Assembly: GCF_014174515.1 (NCBI RefSeq)
Contig: NZ_JACJUG010000006.1
Coordinates: 62,001 to 126,000 of the forward strand
DNA length: 64,000 nucleotides
Source: Mitsuaria sp. WAJ17
GTDB lineage: Bacteria > Pseudomonadota > Gammaproteobacteria > Burkholderiales > Burkholderiaceae_C
Direction of reading: 5' to 3'
The notes under the pieces are model-generated. The model did no database searches and was not told where the DNA came from. It saw nothing but the letters and a program-made list of their open reading frames with translations. A program made the position numbers and the translations under genes. How positions within the stretch are numbered: the first letter of the stretch is position 1; each line of letters starts with the position of its first letter. Of the stretch, positions 33,389-41,755 are shown one piece after another.

Positions 33389-33648
33389 GACGCGGTTCCC
33401 CCAACACGCTTTGCAGGCGTCGGATTGTTAATAAGTTACTTGAATGCTAGCAGTAAAGCCTATGACACCGTTCAAAAAACGGCCGCCAGCACGTAACACC
33501 ACGTTGCGAAACATACACGGCTTTCTACGCCGATCTGTCCCCGAAAAGAAGCCCTTTCGTACTGAATCCGAACCTTTCAACGGAGGAGCGGTGATTCAAA
33601 GCGCGGCAGAGTGCCGTTTCTATAATGATTTGCCCTCACTGGAGCCCC
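33389..33648. other. Divergent pilM/mrcA promoter region
   Basis: About 260 bases, visibly more A/T-rich than the surrounding genes. The mrcA side has a perfect TATAAT. The pilM side has A/T-rich sequence around 33425-33445 (TTGTTAATAAGTTAC) that may hold its promoter. No RNA gene or repeat was seen. Confidence 0.5.
33621..33626 (+). promoter_or_regulatory. -10 element of mrcA promoter
   Basis: Perfect TATAAT 22 bases before the mrcA ATG. No good -35 is found at 16-18 bp (nearest is TTCAAA at 33595, spacing 20). The transcript would start near 33633, leaving a leader of about 16 nt with GGAG as ribosome-binding site. Confidence 0.45.
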
Positions 33649-36042
33649 ATGAGCAAATCCAAATCATCAAACGTGTCCACTTCGCCTGATATGGACGCGA
33701 AGGATGGGAAGACGGCGTCGCGTCGTCACCACACACCGGCCTATCGCTTCGTCTGGCGCCCCCTGATGTGGCTGGGCGGCCTGACCCTTGGGGGAGTCGC
33801 CGCCATCGCCTTGCTGCTGGCTCTGGGCCTGTCCATGGCCTATCCGAACCTGCCGGACATCTCGGGTCTGACCGACTACCGCCCCAAGCTGCCGCTGCGC
33901 GTCCTCTCGGCTGACGGCGTGGTGTTGGCCGAGTTTGGCGAAGAGCGGCGCAATTACCAACCCATCAAAGACATCCCCAAGGTGATGCAGGAAGCCATCC
34001 TGGCCATCGAGGATGCCCGCTTCTACCAGCATGGGGGTGTCGATTACTTGGGTGTGATCCGCGCTGGGCTGGCCAACGTGGGTGAGGCGCGCAGCCAGGG
34101 CGCCTCCACCATCACCATGCAGGTGGCACGCAATTTCTATCTCTCGACCGAGAAGACCATGACGCGCAAGATCTACGAGATCCTGCTGGCGCTCAAGATC
34201 GAATCGGCCCTGAGCAAGGAACAGATCCTCGAGATCTACATGAACCAGATTTTTCTGGGGCACAAGGCCTATGGCTTCGCGGCCGCCAGCGAGGTCTACT
34301 TCGGCAAGCCGCTCAAGGACATCACGATTGCCGAGGCCGCCATGCTGGCCGGACTGCCCAAGGCGCCCTCGGCCTACAACCCCATCAACAATCCGCGCCG
34401 CGCCAAGATCCGCCAACAGTACATCATCGACCGCATGCTGGAGAACGGCTACATCACTGAGGAGCAGCACGCGCAGGCCAAGAGTGAGGTGCTGCGCTAC
34501 CGTTCGCTCAGCGATACCACCAGTCACGCCGAGTACGTGGCCGAGGCCGCGCGGCAGCTGATCTTCACGCAGTACGGCGAGGAAGCCTACAGCCGCGGGC
34601 TGGACGTCTACCTGACCCTGCGCCACGACGAGCAGATGGTGGCCTACCGGGCACTACGCCGAGGCATCATGGACTTCGAGCGCCGCCAGGTCTACCGCGG
34701 TCCCGAGGCCTATATCGACCTGCCCGCCGACCCGAAGGACATGGACGTGCGCATCGCCGAAGCGCTGGCGGACCATCCGGCCAACGACGAATTGCTGGCC
34801 GCTGCCGTCCTGGAGGCCGACCCCAAAAAGGTCGTGGCCGTGCTGCAGAGCGGCGAGAGCCTGACCATCACTGGCGAAGGACTCAAGCCAGCCACCTCCG
34901 GCCTCTCGGAACGCGGCAATCCCAAGACCCGCATCCGGCGGGGCGCCATCATCCGCGTCCTGAAGCTGCCCAAGGGAGACTGGAGCATCACCCAACTGCC
35001 CGAGGTCGAGGGCGCCTTCGTCGCCATGGATCCACGGGACGGGCGCATCCGCGCCATGGTCGGCGGTTTCGACTACAACAAGAACAAGTTCAACCATGTC
35101 ACCCAGGCGTGGCGCCAGCCGGGCTCCAGCTTCAAGCCCTTCATCTATTCGGCGGCGCTGGAGAAGGGTTTCACGCCCGCGACGGTGGTCAACGACGCCC
35201 CGCTCTTCTTTGACGCCACCACCACGGGCAGCCAGCCCTGGGAGCCCAAGAACTACGACGGCACCTTCGATGGCCCCCTGCCCCTTCGCAAGGCTCTGGC
35301 CAAGTCCAAGAACATGGTGTCCATCCGCGTTTTGCAGTCCATCGGCGTGCATTACGCGCAGGACTGGATCACCCGCTTCGGCTTTGAGGCGGAGAAGCAC
35401 CCTGCCTACCTGACCATGGCTCTGGGTGCCGGTTCGGTGACGCCCATGCAGATGGCCCAGGGCTACGCCGTCTTTGCCAACGGCGGCTACCGGGTCACAC
35501 CCCAGTTGGTCGCCAAGCTGACGGACCACAAGGGCCGCGTGCTGTACGAGGCACAGCCGCGCACCCTGGGAGACGACGCCAGGGCCGTGGAGCCCCGCAA
35601 TGCCTTCCTGATGAGCAGCCTGCTCCAGGAGGTCACGCGCAGCGGCACGGCAGCCAAGGCACAGGCTCTGCTCAAGCGGCCGGACATCTATGGCAAGACC
35701 GGCACCACCAACGATTCCATGGACGCCTGGTTCGCCGGCTACCAGCAGGGCCTGGTCGCCGTGGTCTGGATCGGCTATGACCAACCTCGCAAGCTGGGCG
35801 ACCGTGAGACCGGCGGTGGCCTGTCCCTGCCGGTGTGGATCGAGTTCATGGGCTTCGCCCTGAAAAACGTCAGCGTGGCCGAGATCCAGCCGCCCGAAGG
35901 GGTGGTGCAGGTCAACGGTGAATGGTTCTACGACGAGTACGTCGGCACCTCGGGCGTCCGCGCCCTGAGCAATGATGCGGGCATTCCGCCTCCGGCCAGC
36001 GAGGAGGAAAAGAAGAGCATCCTGGACCTGTTCAGGCGCTGA
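33649..36042 (+). CDS. mrcA: Penicillin-binding protein 1A
   Basis: Bifunctional class A peptidoglycan synthase, 797 residues from the ATG at 33649 (GGAG five bases upstream). One membrane anchor (about 38-65), then a GT51 glycosyltransferase domain with IEDARFYQHGGVD near residue 120, QGASTITMQVARNFYLS and EIYMNQIFLG. The transpeptidase domain has SSFK near 493, KSKN, and KTGT near 683. All catalytic motifs are intact. Divergent from pilM. Confidence 0.96.
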   Translation: MSKSKSSNVSTSPDMDAKDGKTASRRHHTPAYRFVWRPLMWLGGLTLGGVAAIALLLALGLSMAYPNLPDISGLTDYRPKLPLRVLSADGVVLAEFGEERRNYQPIKDIPKVMQEAILAIEDARFYQHGGVDYLGVIRAGLANVGEARSQGASTITMQVARNFYLSTEKTMTRKIYEILLALKIESALSKEQILEIYMNQIFLGHKAYGFAAASEVYFGKPLKDITIAEAAMLAGLPKAPSAYNPINNPRRAKIRQQYIIDRMLENGYITEEQHAQAKSEVLRYRSLSDTTSHAEYVAEAARQLIFTQYGEEAYSRGLDVYLTLRHDEQMVAYRALRRGIMDFERRQVYRGPEAYIDLPADPKDMDVRIAEALADHPANDELLAAAVLEADPKKVVAVLQSGESLTITGEGLKPATSGLSERGNPKTRIRRGAIIRVLKLPKGDWSITQLPEVEGAFVAMDPRDGRIRAMVGGFDYNKNKFNHVTQAWRQPGSSFKPFIYSAALEKGFTPATVVNDAPLFFDATTTGSQPWEPKNYDGTFDGPLPLRKALAKSKNMVSIRVLQSIGVHYAQDWITRFGFEAEKHPAYLTMALGAGSVTPMQMAQGYAVFANGGYRVTPQLVAKLTDHKGRVLYEAQPRTLGDDARAVEPRNAFLMSSLLQEVTRSGTAAKAQALLKRPDIYGKTGTTNDSMDAWFAGYQQGLVAVVWIGYDQPRKLGDRETGGGLSLPVWIEFMGFALKNVSVAEIQPPEGVVQVNGEWFYDEYVGTSGVRALSNDAGIPPPASEEEKKSILDLFRR

Positions 36043-36066
36043 GCGTCTGCCGCTCCCTGCAAGAGC

Positions 36067-36091
36067 AAAGGCCGCCCGAGAGCGGCCTTTT
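36067..36091. terminator. Bidirectional terminator between mrcA and cyaY
   Basis: Stem AAAGGCCGC (36067-36075) with GCGGCCTTT (36082-36090) and a 6-base loop, T-rich on both strands. It serves mrcA (plus) and cyaY (minus). Confidence 0.85.
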
Positions 36092-36133
36092 GTCTTCAAC
36101 GGACGTGCCGGCGCAGTCCCTGCCAAAGCCCCG

Positions 36134-36493
36134 TCAGGGCCGAGGCGCCTCGAACTGCAAGGGTTGCCCAGCCTGGGCGGACGCTTCTTCGGACAACAGG
36201 GCATGGAACTCGCGCCCGCCACGTTCCAGCCAGAGCCCGTCCACATAGCGGAAATGGAAGCCGCCGGCCTTGGCAGCCACCCACAGCTCCTGAAGCGGCG
36301 GCTGCGTGTTGATGATGATCTTGCTGCGATTGGGGAAGCTGAGCTCCAGCAGGCCGCCGGTACGGTGCGTGTCGATGTCAATCACATCGCCGTCCAGCCA
36401 GGCATCGATCCGGGACTCGATGCCCAGCAGGATCGCGTCCGTGCGAGCGTGGTAGTCGGCGTCATCAAGGGGCGTGGCGGTGAGTGCATTCAT
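36134..36493 (-). CDS. cyaY: Frataxin-like iron-sulfur assembly protein CyaY
   Basis: Small (119-residue) frataxin that binds iron and regulates iron-sulfur cluster assembly. The frataxin core is visible: an acidic helix 1 (DDADYHARTDAILLGIESRI), LLELSFPNRSKIIINTQPP, ELWVAAKAGGFHFRYVDGLW. Its start codon partly overlaps an ATG on the opposite strand, and it is divergent from lptM, a classic cyaY neighbour. Confidence 0.95.
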   Translation of the reverse strand: MNALTATPLDDADYHARTDAILLGIESRIDAWLDGDVIDIDTHRTGGLLELSFPNRSKIIINTQPPLQELWVAAKAGGFHFRYVDGLWLERGGREFHALLSEEASAQAGQPLQFEAPRP

Positions 36494-36581
36494 GACCGAT
36501 AAACTTGCAGCTATGAAGACCTATCAAGCTGCCAGTTTAGTCGCCACTCGGTGCCGCCCGACCCGCAAGGCCCTGCGGTCG

Positions 36582-36731
36582 ATGCGGTCGCGTCGCATCC
36601 GTGCCGGCATGGCGGTATCGCTGCTGGCCAGTGTGCTGTGGCTCTCGGCCTGCGGGCAGAAGGGACCCCTGACCTTGCCGCCGGCAAAGGCAGCAGCATC
36701 GGCAGCGGCTGCCTCCAGCCCCGCGCGCTGA
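36582..36731 (+). CDS. lptM: LptM-type small lipoprotein
   Basis: Small outer-membrane lipoprotein of the LptM (YifL) family, which assists oxidative maturation of the LptD translocon. From the ATG at 36582 it has 49 residues with a basic start (MRSRRIRAG), a hydrophobic segment and lipobox LSAC, followed by the hallmark CGQKGPLTLP. Upstream in-frame ATGs at 36474, 36492, 36513 exist; they would add a long unusual N-terminus, so the start is uncertain. Usually followed by lysA, which is absent here. Confidence 0.82.
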   Translation: MRSRRIRAGMAVSLLASVLWLSACGQKGPLTLPPAKAAASAAAASSPAR

Positions 36732-36752
36732 GCACGCGCCGCTCGGCGAAGC

Positions 36753-37511
36753 TCAGAAGCGCAGGCTGCCGGGCAGGTCCCGATAGGCGGCATCCAGAAA
36801 CTGCACCGGACCGTAGCATGCCTGCGCCGAGCCATGCCCGTTATCAGCATCGGTCATCAGCGCAGCGCCGACCAGCGGCCCCGCCGCCTCGCCAAAGGCC
36901 AGGCGGTAGTCCTCGGCAACATTGCGGCTGAAGCTGAGCCAGCCGCCTCGCTTGTCATGGCCGGAGCCGATGACGATCTTGCGGATCCGGTCGCTGCGCG
37001 GGCTCACCTTGACCGTGCCGGGTGCGGCCTTGGCATCCCAGACGTACATCAGCGTGGCATAGGGCGGCGGCTCCCCCATGATGGCCTGAGCCAGCTCGAA
37101 CAGCATGCGGTTGCGCAGCGACAGTTGCCCCACATCGCCGTCAAAGGCCAGCACCAGGCTCGCGGGGGCATCATCGATATCCGGATCGTCCACTTCGCGG
37201 CTGGATTCGAAGCGATCGATCCACCATTCGAATCGAACCTCCTGCAATTGCTCGACAGGCAGACTGAGCCGCCGGCGCAGCAGGCTGGCCGACGAGCGGG
37301 CACTGGCCTGCACACAAGGCCGGCTGGCCCGTTCGTTCATGCTGTAGTGCGTGCGCGCCTTGCCAGGCAGCTCCCGGACAGACCAGTCCTGCGGCAGGGC
37401 CGCCACGCCCGCCTCCGGCTCGGTCTGGGCCGACTCAGAGGCAGGGCGATGGGCGCAGGCCACAAGGCTCAACACCCAACCCAACAACAACCATTTCTTG
37501 AAGGCGCTCAT
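36753..37511 (-). CDS. DUF3047 lipoprotein
   Basis: A 252-residue predicted lipoprotein: signal peptide with lipobox LVAC (Cys19), then a DUF3047-like domain with features such as FEWWIDRF, LVLAFDG, YATLMYVWD and the late ALMTDADNG. The family has no established function; a beta-sandwich envelope protein is a reasonable guess. It converges with lptM with a 21-base gap. A start nine codons upstream is open but would spoil the signal peptide. Confidence 0.78.
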   Translation of the reverse strand: MSAFKKWLLLGWVLSLVACAHRPASESAQTEPEAGVAALPQDWSVRELPGKARTHYSMNERASRPCVQASARSSASLLRRRLSLPVEQLQEVRFEWWIDRFESSREVDDPDIDDAPASLVLAFDGDVGQLSLRNRMLFELAQAIMGEPPPYATLMYVWDAKAAPGTVKVSPRSDRIRKIVIGSGHDKRGGWLSFSRNVAEDYRLAFGEAAGPLVGAALMTDADNGHGSAQACYGPVQFLDAAYRDLPGSLRF

Positions 37512-37597
37512 GTACTGCTCCAGACCCGCTGCAGCCAAGACTAGCTGCTTCGCGTCTCAGCGCCGTGATGCTGTGCACAGCATCTGTCGACACGATG

Positions 37598-37619
37598 AAA
37601 AAGGGCCCCGAAGGGCCCT
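37598..37619 (-). terminator. Terminator of first porin gene
   Basis: Stem AGGGCCC (37602-37608) with GGGCCCT (37613-37619), loop CGAA, followed on the minus strand by a T-run. Lies 24 bases past the porin stop. Confidence 0.82.
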
Positions 37620-37643
37620 GGATTGCGCGAAGAAGTGCGCAGA

Positions 37644-38771
37644 TCAGAAGCGATGGCGGATGCCCACCGTGTAGCCCATGCGCGACTTGGCGTTGTTGGG
37701 CGTGCCGGCGCTGCTGTTCAGGCTGGCGTGATCGCCCTTCAGCGAGGTGCGGTCGATCTCGGCGTAAAGGTCCGTGCGCTTGGACAGGGCGTAGTCAGCC
37801 ACGGCAGACCAGAAGGTGGCCTTGAGCTCCAGGGCGGACACGGCGCCAGTCTGCTTGGCGCTGTAGAAATGCGTGCCCAGGTTCAGCTGGGGCGACATTT
37901 GGTAGCCCATGCCCAGGGTCCACATGGTGCGCTTCTTGAGGCCCAGCAGGGCCGCGTTTCCGCCCATGGCTGCGTCGTAGCCGGTACCACCGTTATTGAA
38001 CGAGGCCCACAGCAGCGTGCTGGCGACGGTGGCGCCATCCGCCGCGGTCGGCGTGCCCTCCACCTTGTTCTCGCCCCAGCCGGCGTTCAGATACCACTCG
38101 CCCATCTTGTAGGAACCACCGAAGGTCGTGGCCTTGATCTTGGCACCCGAGGGCAGACGGTAGTCCTGTGCACCCACGCCGGCGGAAATGCCGTCGGCCG
38201 AGTAACGCAGCACGCCGCCGAAGGTACGGCCGCCGCCGCCCTCACCGGCCGAGAACTGCAACTCACCACGGATGGGTCCCTGCTCGAACAGATACTTGAC
38301 CATGTTGTCGGCACGAGCGCTCAGCGCCAGACCCACTTCAGGCTTGTAGACGTCGAAATAGGGCGAGTAGGGGTAGGAAACATAGGTGCTGGTGACCAGG
38401 TCGAACAGCACGTTGTACTGGCGGCCGATGGTCACACGGCCGAAGTCGCTGCTCTGCAGGCCGACCCAGGACTGCATCCAGAAAGGCAGCGGGGCCGGGT
38501 TGGCCGAACCGGTGTCCAGGTTCAGGCGGTGCTCCAGGTTGGCCAGCACCTTCATGCCGCCCCCCAGGTCTTCGGTCACGTTGACGCCCAGACGACTCTG
38601 GGAGAAGCCGCCACCCACAACGCGCGTGATGGAGCCGCTGCCGCTCACGCCTTCATTCGTGGTCATGCGCACGCCACCGTCGGCAATGCCGTAGAGCGTC
38701 ACGCTCGACTGGGCGTAAGCAGCGCTCACGCTGGCAGCCAGCAAACCCAGAACCAGAGTAGCCTTCTTCAT
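37644..38771 (-). CDS. Gram-negative porin (Porin_4 type), copy 1
   Basis: Trimeric outer-membrane general porin, 375 residues. Signal peptide MKKATLVLGLLAASVSAAYA is cleaved before QSSVTLYG, the conserved start of betaproteobacterial porins. SRLGVNVTEDLGGGMKVLANLE is the conserved second hairpin, and the chain ends with an aromatic residue (HRF), as needed for barrel assembly. A strong AGGAGA precedes the ATG at 38771. The open frame continues far upstream, but without porin similarity. Paralogue of the next gene; each has its own terminator. Confidence 0.94.
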   Translation of the reverse strand: MKKATLVLGLLAASVSAAYAQSSVTLYGIADGGVRMTTNEGVSGSGSITRVVGGGFSQSRLGVNVTEDLGGGMKVLANLEHRLNLDTGSANPAPLPFWMQSWVGLQSSDFGRVTIGRQYNVLFDLVTSTYVSYPYSPYFDVYKPEVGLALSARADNMVKYLFEQGPIRGELQFSAGEGGGGRTFGGVLRYSADGISAGVGAQDYRLPSGAKIKATTFGGSYKMGEWYLNAGWGENKVEGTPTAADGATVASTLLWASFNNGGTGYDAAMGGNAALLGLKKRTMWTLGMGYQMSPQLNLGTHFYSAKQTGAVSALELKATFWSAVADYALSKRTDLYAEIDRTSLKGDHASLNSSAGTPNNAKSRMGYTVGIRHRF

Positions 38772-38964
38772 GAATCTGTCTCCTGCTGTAAGAATGAAGA
38801 GTCGCATTGGATTCTGTGACAGATGCCCCTGCAGGCCTAGCCGGATCGTTGCAGTCCACCCACAAGCACTAACCCTGTCGCCGCGGTGACAAGACTGAAT
38901 TGGAGCTGACAATCGGCGCCATTCGCCGCCGTTCGCCACCTTTTTGCAGCGGATCGCACCAATG

Positions 38965-38988
38965 AAAAAGCCGCCCCAGGGGGCGGCT
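38965..38988 (-). terminator. Terminator of second porin gene
   Basis: Stem AGCCGCCCC with GGGGCGGCT and a very short loop; on the minus strand it is followed by five T. Lies 45 bases past the stop of the porin at 39034. Confidence 0.85.
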
Positions 38989-39033
38989 CGTGCGGCCGGG
39001 CCGGCGGACCCAAGTGGCCCGCCGAGAGCCACA

Positions 39034-40050
39034 TCAGAAGCTGTGACGCACGCCCACTTCGTAGGCAGAGGACTTCTGACCAGCGGCGGCAGCCGGGGCG
39101 CCGGCAACGGCGACCTTGGAGTTGCCCTTGTTGTCGATCTGCGAGTAGGTGGCGTACAGAGCCGTGCGCTTGGACATGTCGTGGACATAGCCGAAGGACA
39201 GGATGTTGAGGTCGTCAGCGACCTTCGCGGCTGCCACGGCGTCATTGGCATTGGAGCGGGCGTAATGCACACGCACCGAACCTTCCTTGGTGACGGGCAC
39301 CTTGGCACCAATGGTGAAGATCGACTGCTTGTAGGCGTCGAACTTGGTGTTGGCCACGGTGGCCATCACCACGGCTGCGCCGAAGTCGTAGGAAGCGCCC
39401 AGCACGGACAGCTTGTACTTGCTGCCCTTGGCGTCGGTCTGCGCGTAGGCGCCGGCGACGTTCAGTTCCTTGTCCTTGTAGCCCAGGCGAGCCGAGGTGT
39501 ACTTCTTGGCATCGGCGCCTTCGCCAGCGCCCAGTTCGAAGGTGCCGTAGATGCCACCCAGAGTCTCGGGCAGGCTGTAGGCGATCTGGTTGTCCGAACG
39601 GTTCAGCGTGTCGGCGCCGCTACCCAGGGCGGAGTAGGCCTTGGTGAGCTCGGCAATGCCGGTCGTCTCGAAGGGCGTGAAGCCGTCGATGACCAGGCGG
39701 GCAGCGACCTTATGGCGGCCGATGCGCAGCTCACCCATTTCGGCGGAGCTCAGGCTCACGGTGGCACGGCGGCCCCAGAAGCGGCTGGAGTCAGCGCTGC
39801 CGGTGTCGGGATTCAGGGCGCCTTCCAGCCAGAAGCCGGCCTTCAGACCTCCACCGAGGTCTTCCGTGCCGCGCACGCCCAGACGGCTTGCGTTCAGGCC
39901 GTCGGTGCCGACTTGCTTGATGGTGGCGCTGCCGGTCTTGGCAGAACGCACGTTGGCGTCGATCACGCCGAACAGGGTCACGGACGATTGGGCCGCAGCG
40001 GCACCAGCGAAGGCGGCCAGCACGGCTCCCACCAGGACAGTCTTTTTCAT
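39034..40050 (-). CDS. Gram-negative porin (Porin_4 type), copy 2
   Basis: Outer-membrane porin, 338 residues from the ATG at 40050, with signal peptide MKKTVLVGAVLAAFAGAAAA before QSSVTLFG. SRLGVRGTEDLGGGLKAGFWLE and the C-terminal phenylalanine (VGVRHSF) fit the family. GGAG lies upstream. About 37 residues shorter than copy 1 and clearly diverged, so an older duplication with probably different pore specificity. Confidence 0.94.
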   Translation of the reverse strand: MKKTVLVGAVLAAFAGAAAAQSSVTLFGVIDANVRSAKTGSATIKQVGTDGLNASRLGVRGTEDLGGGLKAGFWLEGALNPDTGSADSSRFWGRRATVSLSSAEMGELRIGRHKVAARLVIDGFTPFETTGIAELTKAYSALGSGADTLNRSDNQIAYSLPETLGGIYGTFELGAGEGADAKKYTSARLGYKDKELNVAGAYAQTDAKGSKYKLSVLGASYDFGAAVVMATVANTKFDAYKQSIFTIGAKVPVTKEGSVRVHYARSNANDAVAAAKVADDLNILSFGYVHDMSKRTALYATYSQIDNKGNSKVAVAGAPAAAAGQKSSAYEVGVRHSF

Positions 40051-40360
40051 TTGTAGCTCCGAAAGAGTCATCAGGGGTCAGGCAACCATGACGATCTGAG
40101 GCTTTCGAGCAGCAGGCCGCATGGAAGTTGGCGTGATTGAACCAAAGGTTTTCCCTGATGCGCCACCTGCAAATCATGACAGTTTGTCATGCGTTGTCGC
40201 ATGACAACGACGATCAAACATTTGCTTATGTTCATATGACTGTCACGAACCAAGACAAGGACGGCGGCGGGGATTTGCGCCAGACAGGCAGCAAGAGGCC
40301 TTCAACAGTGCTCATCCCAAAGCCTATTTACACTGCAGGCTTCCCGCTCACGCGTCTGTC
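40051..40360. other. Porin 2/coq7 intergenic region with nested inverted repeats
   Basis: 310 bases without a gene. The middle (40160-40250) is A/T-richer and carries alternating ATGACA/TGTCAT elements described separately. Downstream of it no clear promoter for coq7 was identified. Confidence 0.5.
40176..40207. repeat. Nested inverted repeats upstream of porin 2
   Basis: ATGACA (40176-40181) pairs with TGTCAT (40185-40190). The latter is also part of a perfect 10-bp hairpin TTGTCATGCG (40184-40193) / CGCATGACAA (40198-40207) with loop TTGT. A further TGAC/GTCA pair occurs near 40237-40245. The array lies about 130 bases upstream of the porin start, a position suited to regulator binding. 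Confidence 0.6.
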
Positions 40361-40996
40361 ATGCCAACGACCCTCGACTTCAAGGACCGCCTGCTGTCCG
40401 CCACTGGCCACGGCCTGCTAACCGTATTCGGCCGACCGGCCGCCGGCCGTCCCAATCCGGCACAGAGCTCGGCTGCGTCGCTGGACGAGTCGCAGCGCAG
40501 GCTGGCCGGGGCGCTGATGCGGGTGAACCACGTCGGGGAGGTCTGTGCGCAGGCGCTGTACCAGTCGCAGGCCCTGCTGTCCCGTGAGGAGCCCCTGCGC
40601 CGGCAGCTCGAAGCCGCGGCCGCCGAGGAGATCGATCACCTGGCCTGGACGCGCGAGCGCCTGGACGAGCTCAAGGATCGCCCCAGCCTGCTGAATCCGT
40701 TCTGGTATGGCGGCGCCTTTGCCTTGGGCAGCCTGGCCGGCTTGATGGGAGACCGGATCAGCCTGGGCTTTCTGGTCGAAACCGAACGTCAGGTCGAGCA
40801 GCACCTGGCCTCGCACCTGGACCGGTTGCCGGCCGAAGACCTGCGCTCGCGCGAGATCGTCGATCGCATGAAGGCTGAGGAGGCCGAGCATGCGCAGCAC
40901 GCCCAGGAGGCCGGCGCAGCCGAACTGCCGACGCCAGTGCCGGGCCTGATGCGCCTGGCCGCCCGCGTGATGACCACGGTGGCGCACCGGCTCTGA
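40361..40996 (+). CDS. coq7: Coq7-type demethoxyubiquinone hydroxylase
   Basis: Di-iron monooxygenase that hydroxylates the ubiquinone precursor at C-6. Length 211 residues. Ligands of the di-iron site are visible: Glu60 in NHVGEV, Glu90/His93 in EEIDHLAW, Glu142 in [10 protein letters not shown], and Glu174/His177 in EEAEHAQH. It belongs to the longer bacterial Coq7 form with an extra N-terminal segment. Converges with the OsmC gene (18-base gap). Confidence 0.95.
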   Translation: MPTTLDFKDRLLSATGHGLLTVFGRPAAGRPNPAQSSAASLDESQRRLAGALMRVNHVGEVCAQALYQSQALLSREEPLRRQLEAAAAEEIDHLAWTRERLDELKDRPSLLNPFWYGGAFALGSLAGLMGDRISLGFLVETERQVEQHLASHLDRLPAEDLRSREIVDRMKAEEAEHAQHAQEAGAAELPTPVPGLMRLAARVMTTVAHRL

Positions 40997-41014
40997 GGAG
41001 CCGGCACCGGCCTA

Positions 41015-41437
41015 TCAGGCCTCGACGATGTCCACCGAGGTGGTGATGTTGGCCGTCTTGGCCAGCATGATGCTCGCCGAGCAGTACTTCTCATGAGACA
41101 GGGCGACGGCCCGTTCCACGGCGGCGCGGTCCAGTGCCTTGCCACTCACCACGAAATGCATGTGGATGCCAGTGAACACCTTAGGGTCCGTGGCGGCACG
41201 TTCCGCCTTGAGCTGGACCTGGCAGCCGCGCACGTCGTGGCGACCGCGCTTGAGGATGAGCACTACGTCATAGGCGGTACAGCCGCCTGTGCCGGCCAGC
41301 ACCGTCTCCATGGGGCGTGGAGCCAGATTGTGCCCACCGCCCTCGGGCGCGCCATCCATGGCCAGCATGTGGCCGCTGCCGGTCTGGGCAACGAAGCTCA
41401 TGCCGTCTGCGCCCATCCAATTGATCGTGCATTCCAT
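41015..41437 (-). CDS. OsmC/Ohr-family protein (YhfA-like)
   Basis: OsmC-fold protein of 140 residues with both peroxidatic/resolving cysteine positions: Cys53 in GTGGCTAYD and Cys119 in HEKYCSASIMLAK. The pattern matches the YhfA-type subgroup more than Ohr or OsmC proper (inference). Family members reduce organic hydroperoxides. The ATG at 41437 begins MECTINWMG, the family start; an ATG three codons upstream is possible. Confidence 0.88.
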   Translation of the reverse strand: MECTINWMGADGMSFVAQTGSGHMLAMDGAPEGGGHNLAPRPMETVLAGTGGCTAYDVVLILKRGRHDVRGCQVQLKAERAATDPKVFTGIHMHFVVSGKALDRAAVERAVALSHEKYCSASIMLAKTANITTSVDIVEA

Positions 41438-41582
41438 GGCGCGCATTGTGGGCCCAAATCGAAAACCCCATCGCCCCCCGACCGCCGGCAGACCGGCTTC
41501 CGATGCGCCGCCGGAATTCGCAAAAAGTCACACCAATCGCCCAACTAGAGATGCCGCTCCAATACCAGGGCACTTTGGATAT

Positions 41583-41610
41583 TGCACCGCAGCATCGCGC
41601 AACATAGAAT
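41583..41610 (+). promoter_or_regulatory. Probable sigma-70 promoter of the sRNA candidate
   Basis: TTGCAC (41583-41588) and TAGAAT (41605-41610, 5/6 to consensus) with a 16-bp spacer. Transcription would begin near 41617. Confidence 0.5.
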
Positions 41611-41616
41611 CAATTT

Positions 41617-41755
41617 CATTGGGGATGACGGAGTCGCAAACGTATGCGCACTCGTTTTGTGCATTAATTCGCACCACTTCGGCCCCTGCCCTTTGTCTCC
41701 TCCACCGCCTCCATGGTGGATTCAACCCGAAGCTGCAAGGCTTCGGGTTTTTTTT
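41617..41755 (+). ncRNA. Candidate CCUCC-motif regulatory RNA
   Basis: Predicted transcript of about 140 nt from the promoter at 41583-41610 to the terminator at 41755. Before the terminator lies a 6-bp stem TCCACC (41701-41706) / GGTGGA (41715-41720) with loop GCCTCCAT, exposing CCTCC; a second overlapping CTCCTCC is at 41697-41703. CCUCC in a hairpin loop next to a Rho-independent terminator is the plan of known anti-Shine-Dalgarno sRNAs. A tiny frame (MRTRFVH, 41644-41667) is also present. It could instead be an ilvA leader with premature termination. No family name is claimed. Confidence 0.5.
41724..41755 (+). terminator. Strong Rho-independent terminator upstream of ilvA
   Basis: Perfect 10-bp stem AACCCGAAGC (41724-41733) / GCTTCGGGTT (41740-41749), with a T-run of eight at 41748-41755. 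No plus-strand protein gene ends before it: coq7 stops at 40996 with an opposing gene between. It therefore implies a short non-coding transcript or an attenuator. Confidence 0.9.

Noticed and set aside
38772..39311. N-terminal extension of the first porin (open frame to 39311)
   Set aside because: No similarity; the signal peptide and ribosome-binding site place the start at 38771.
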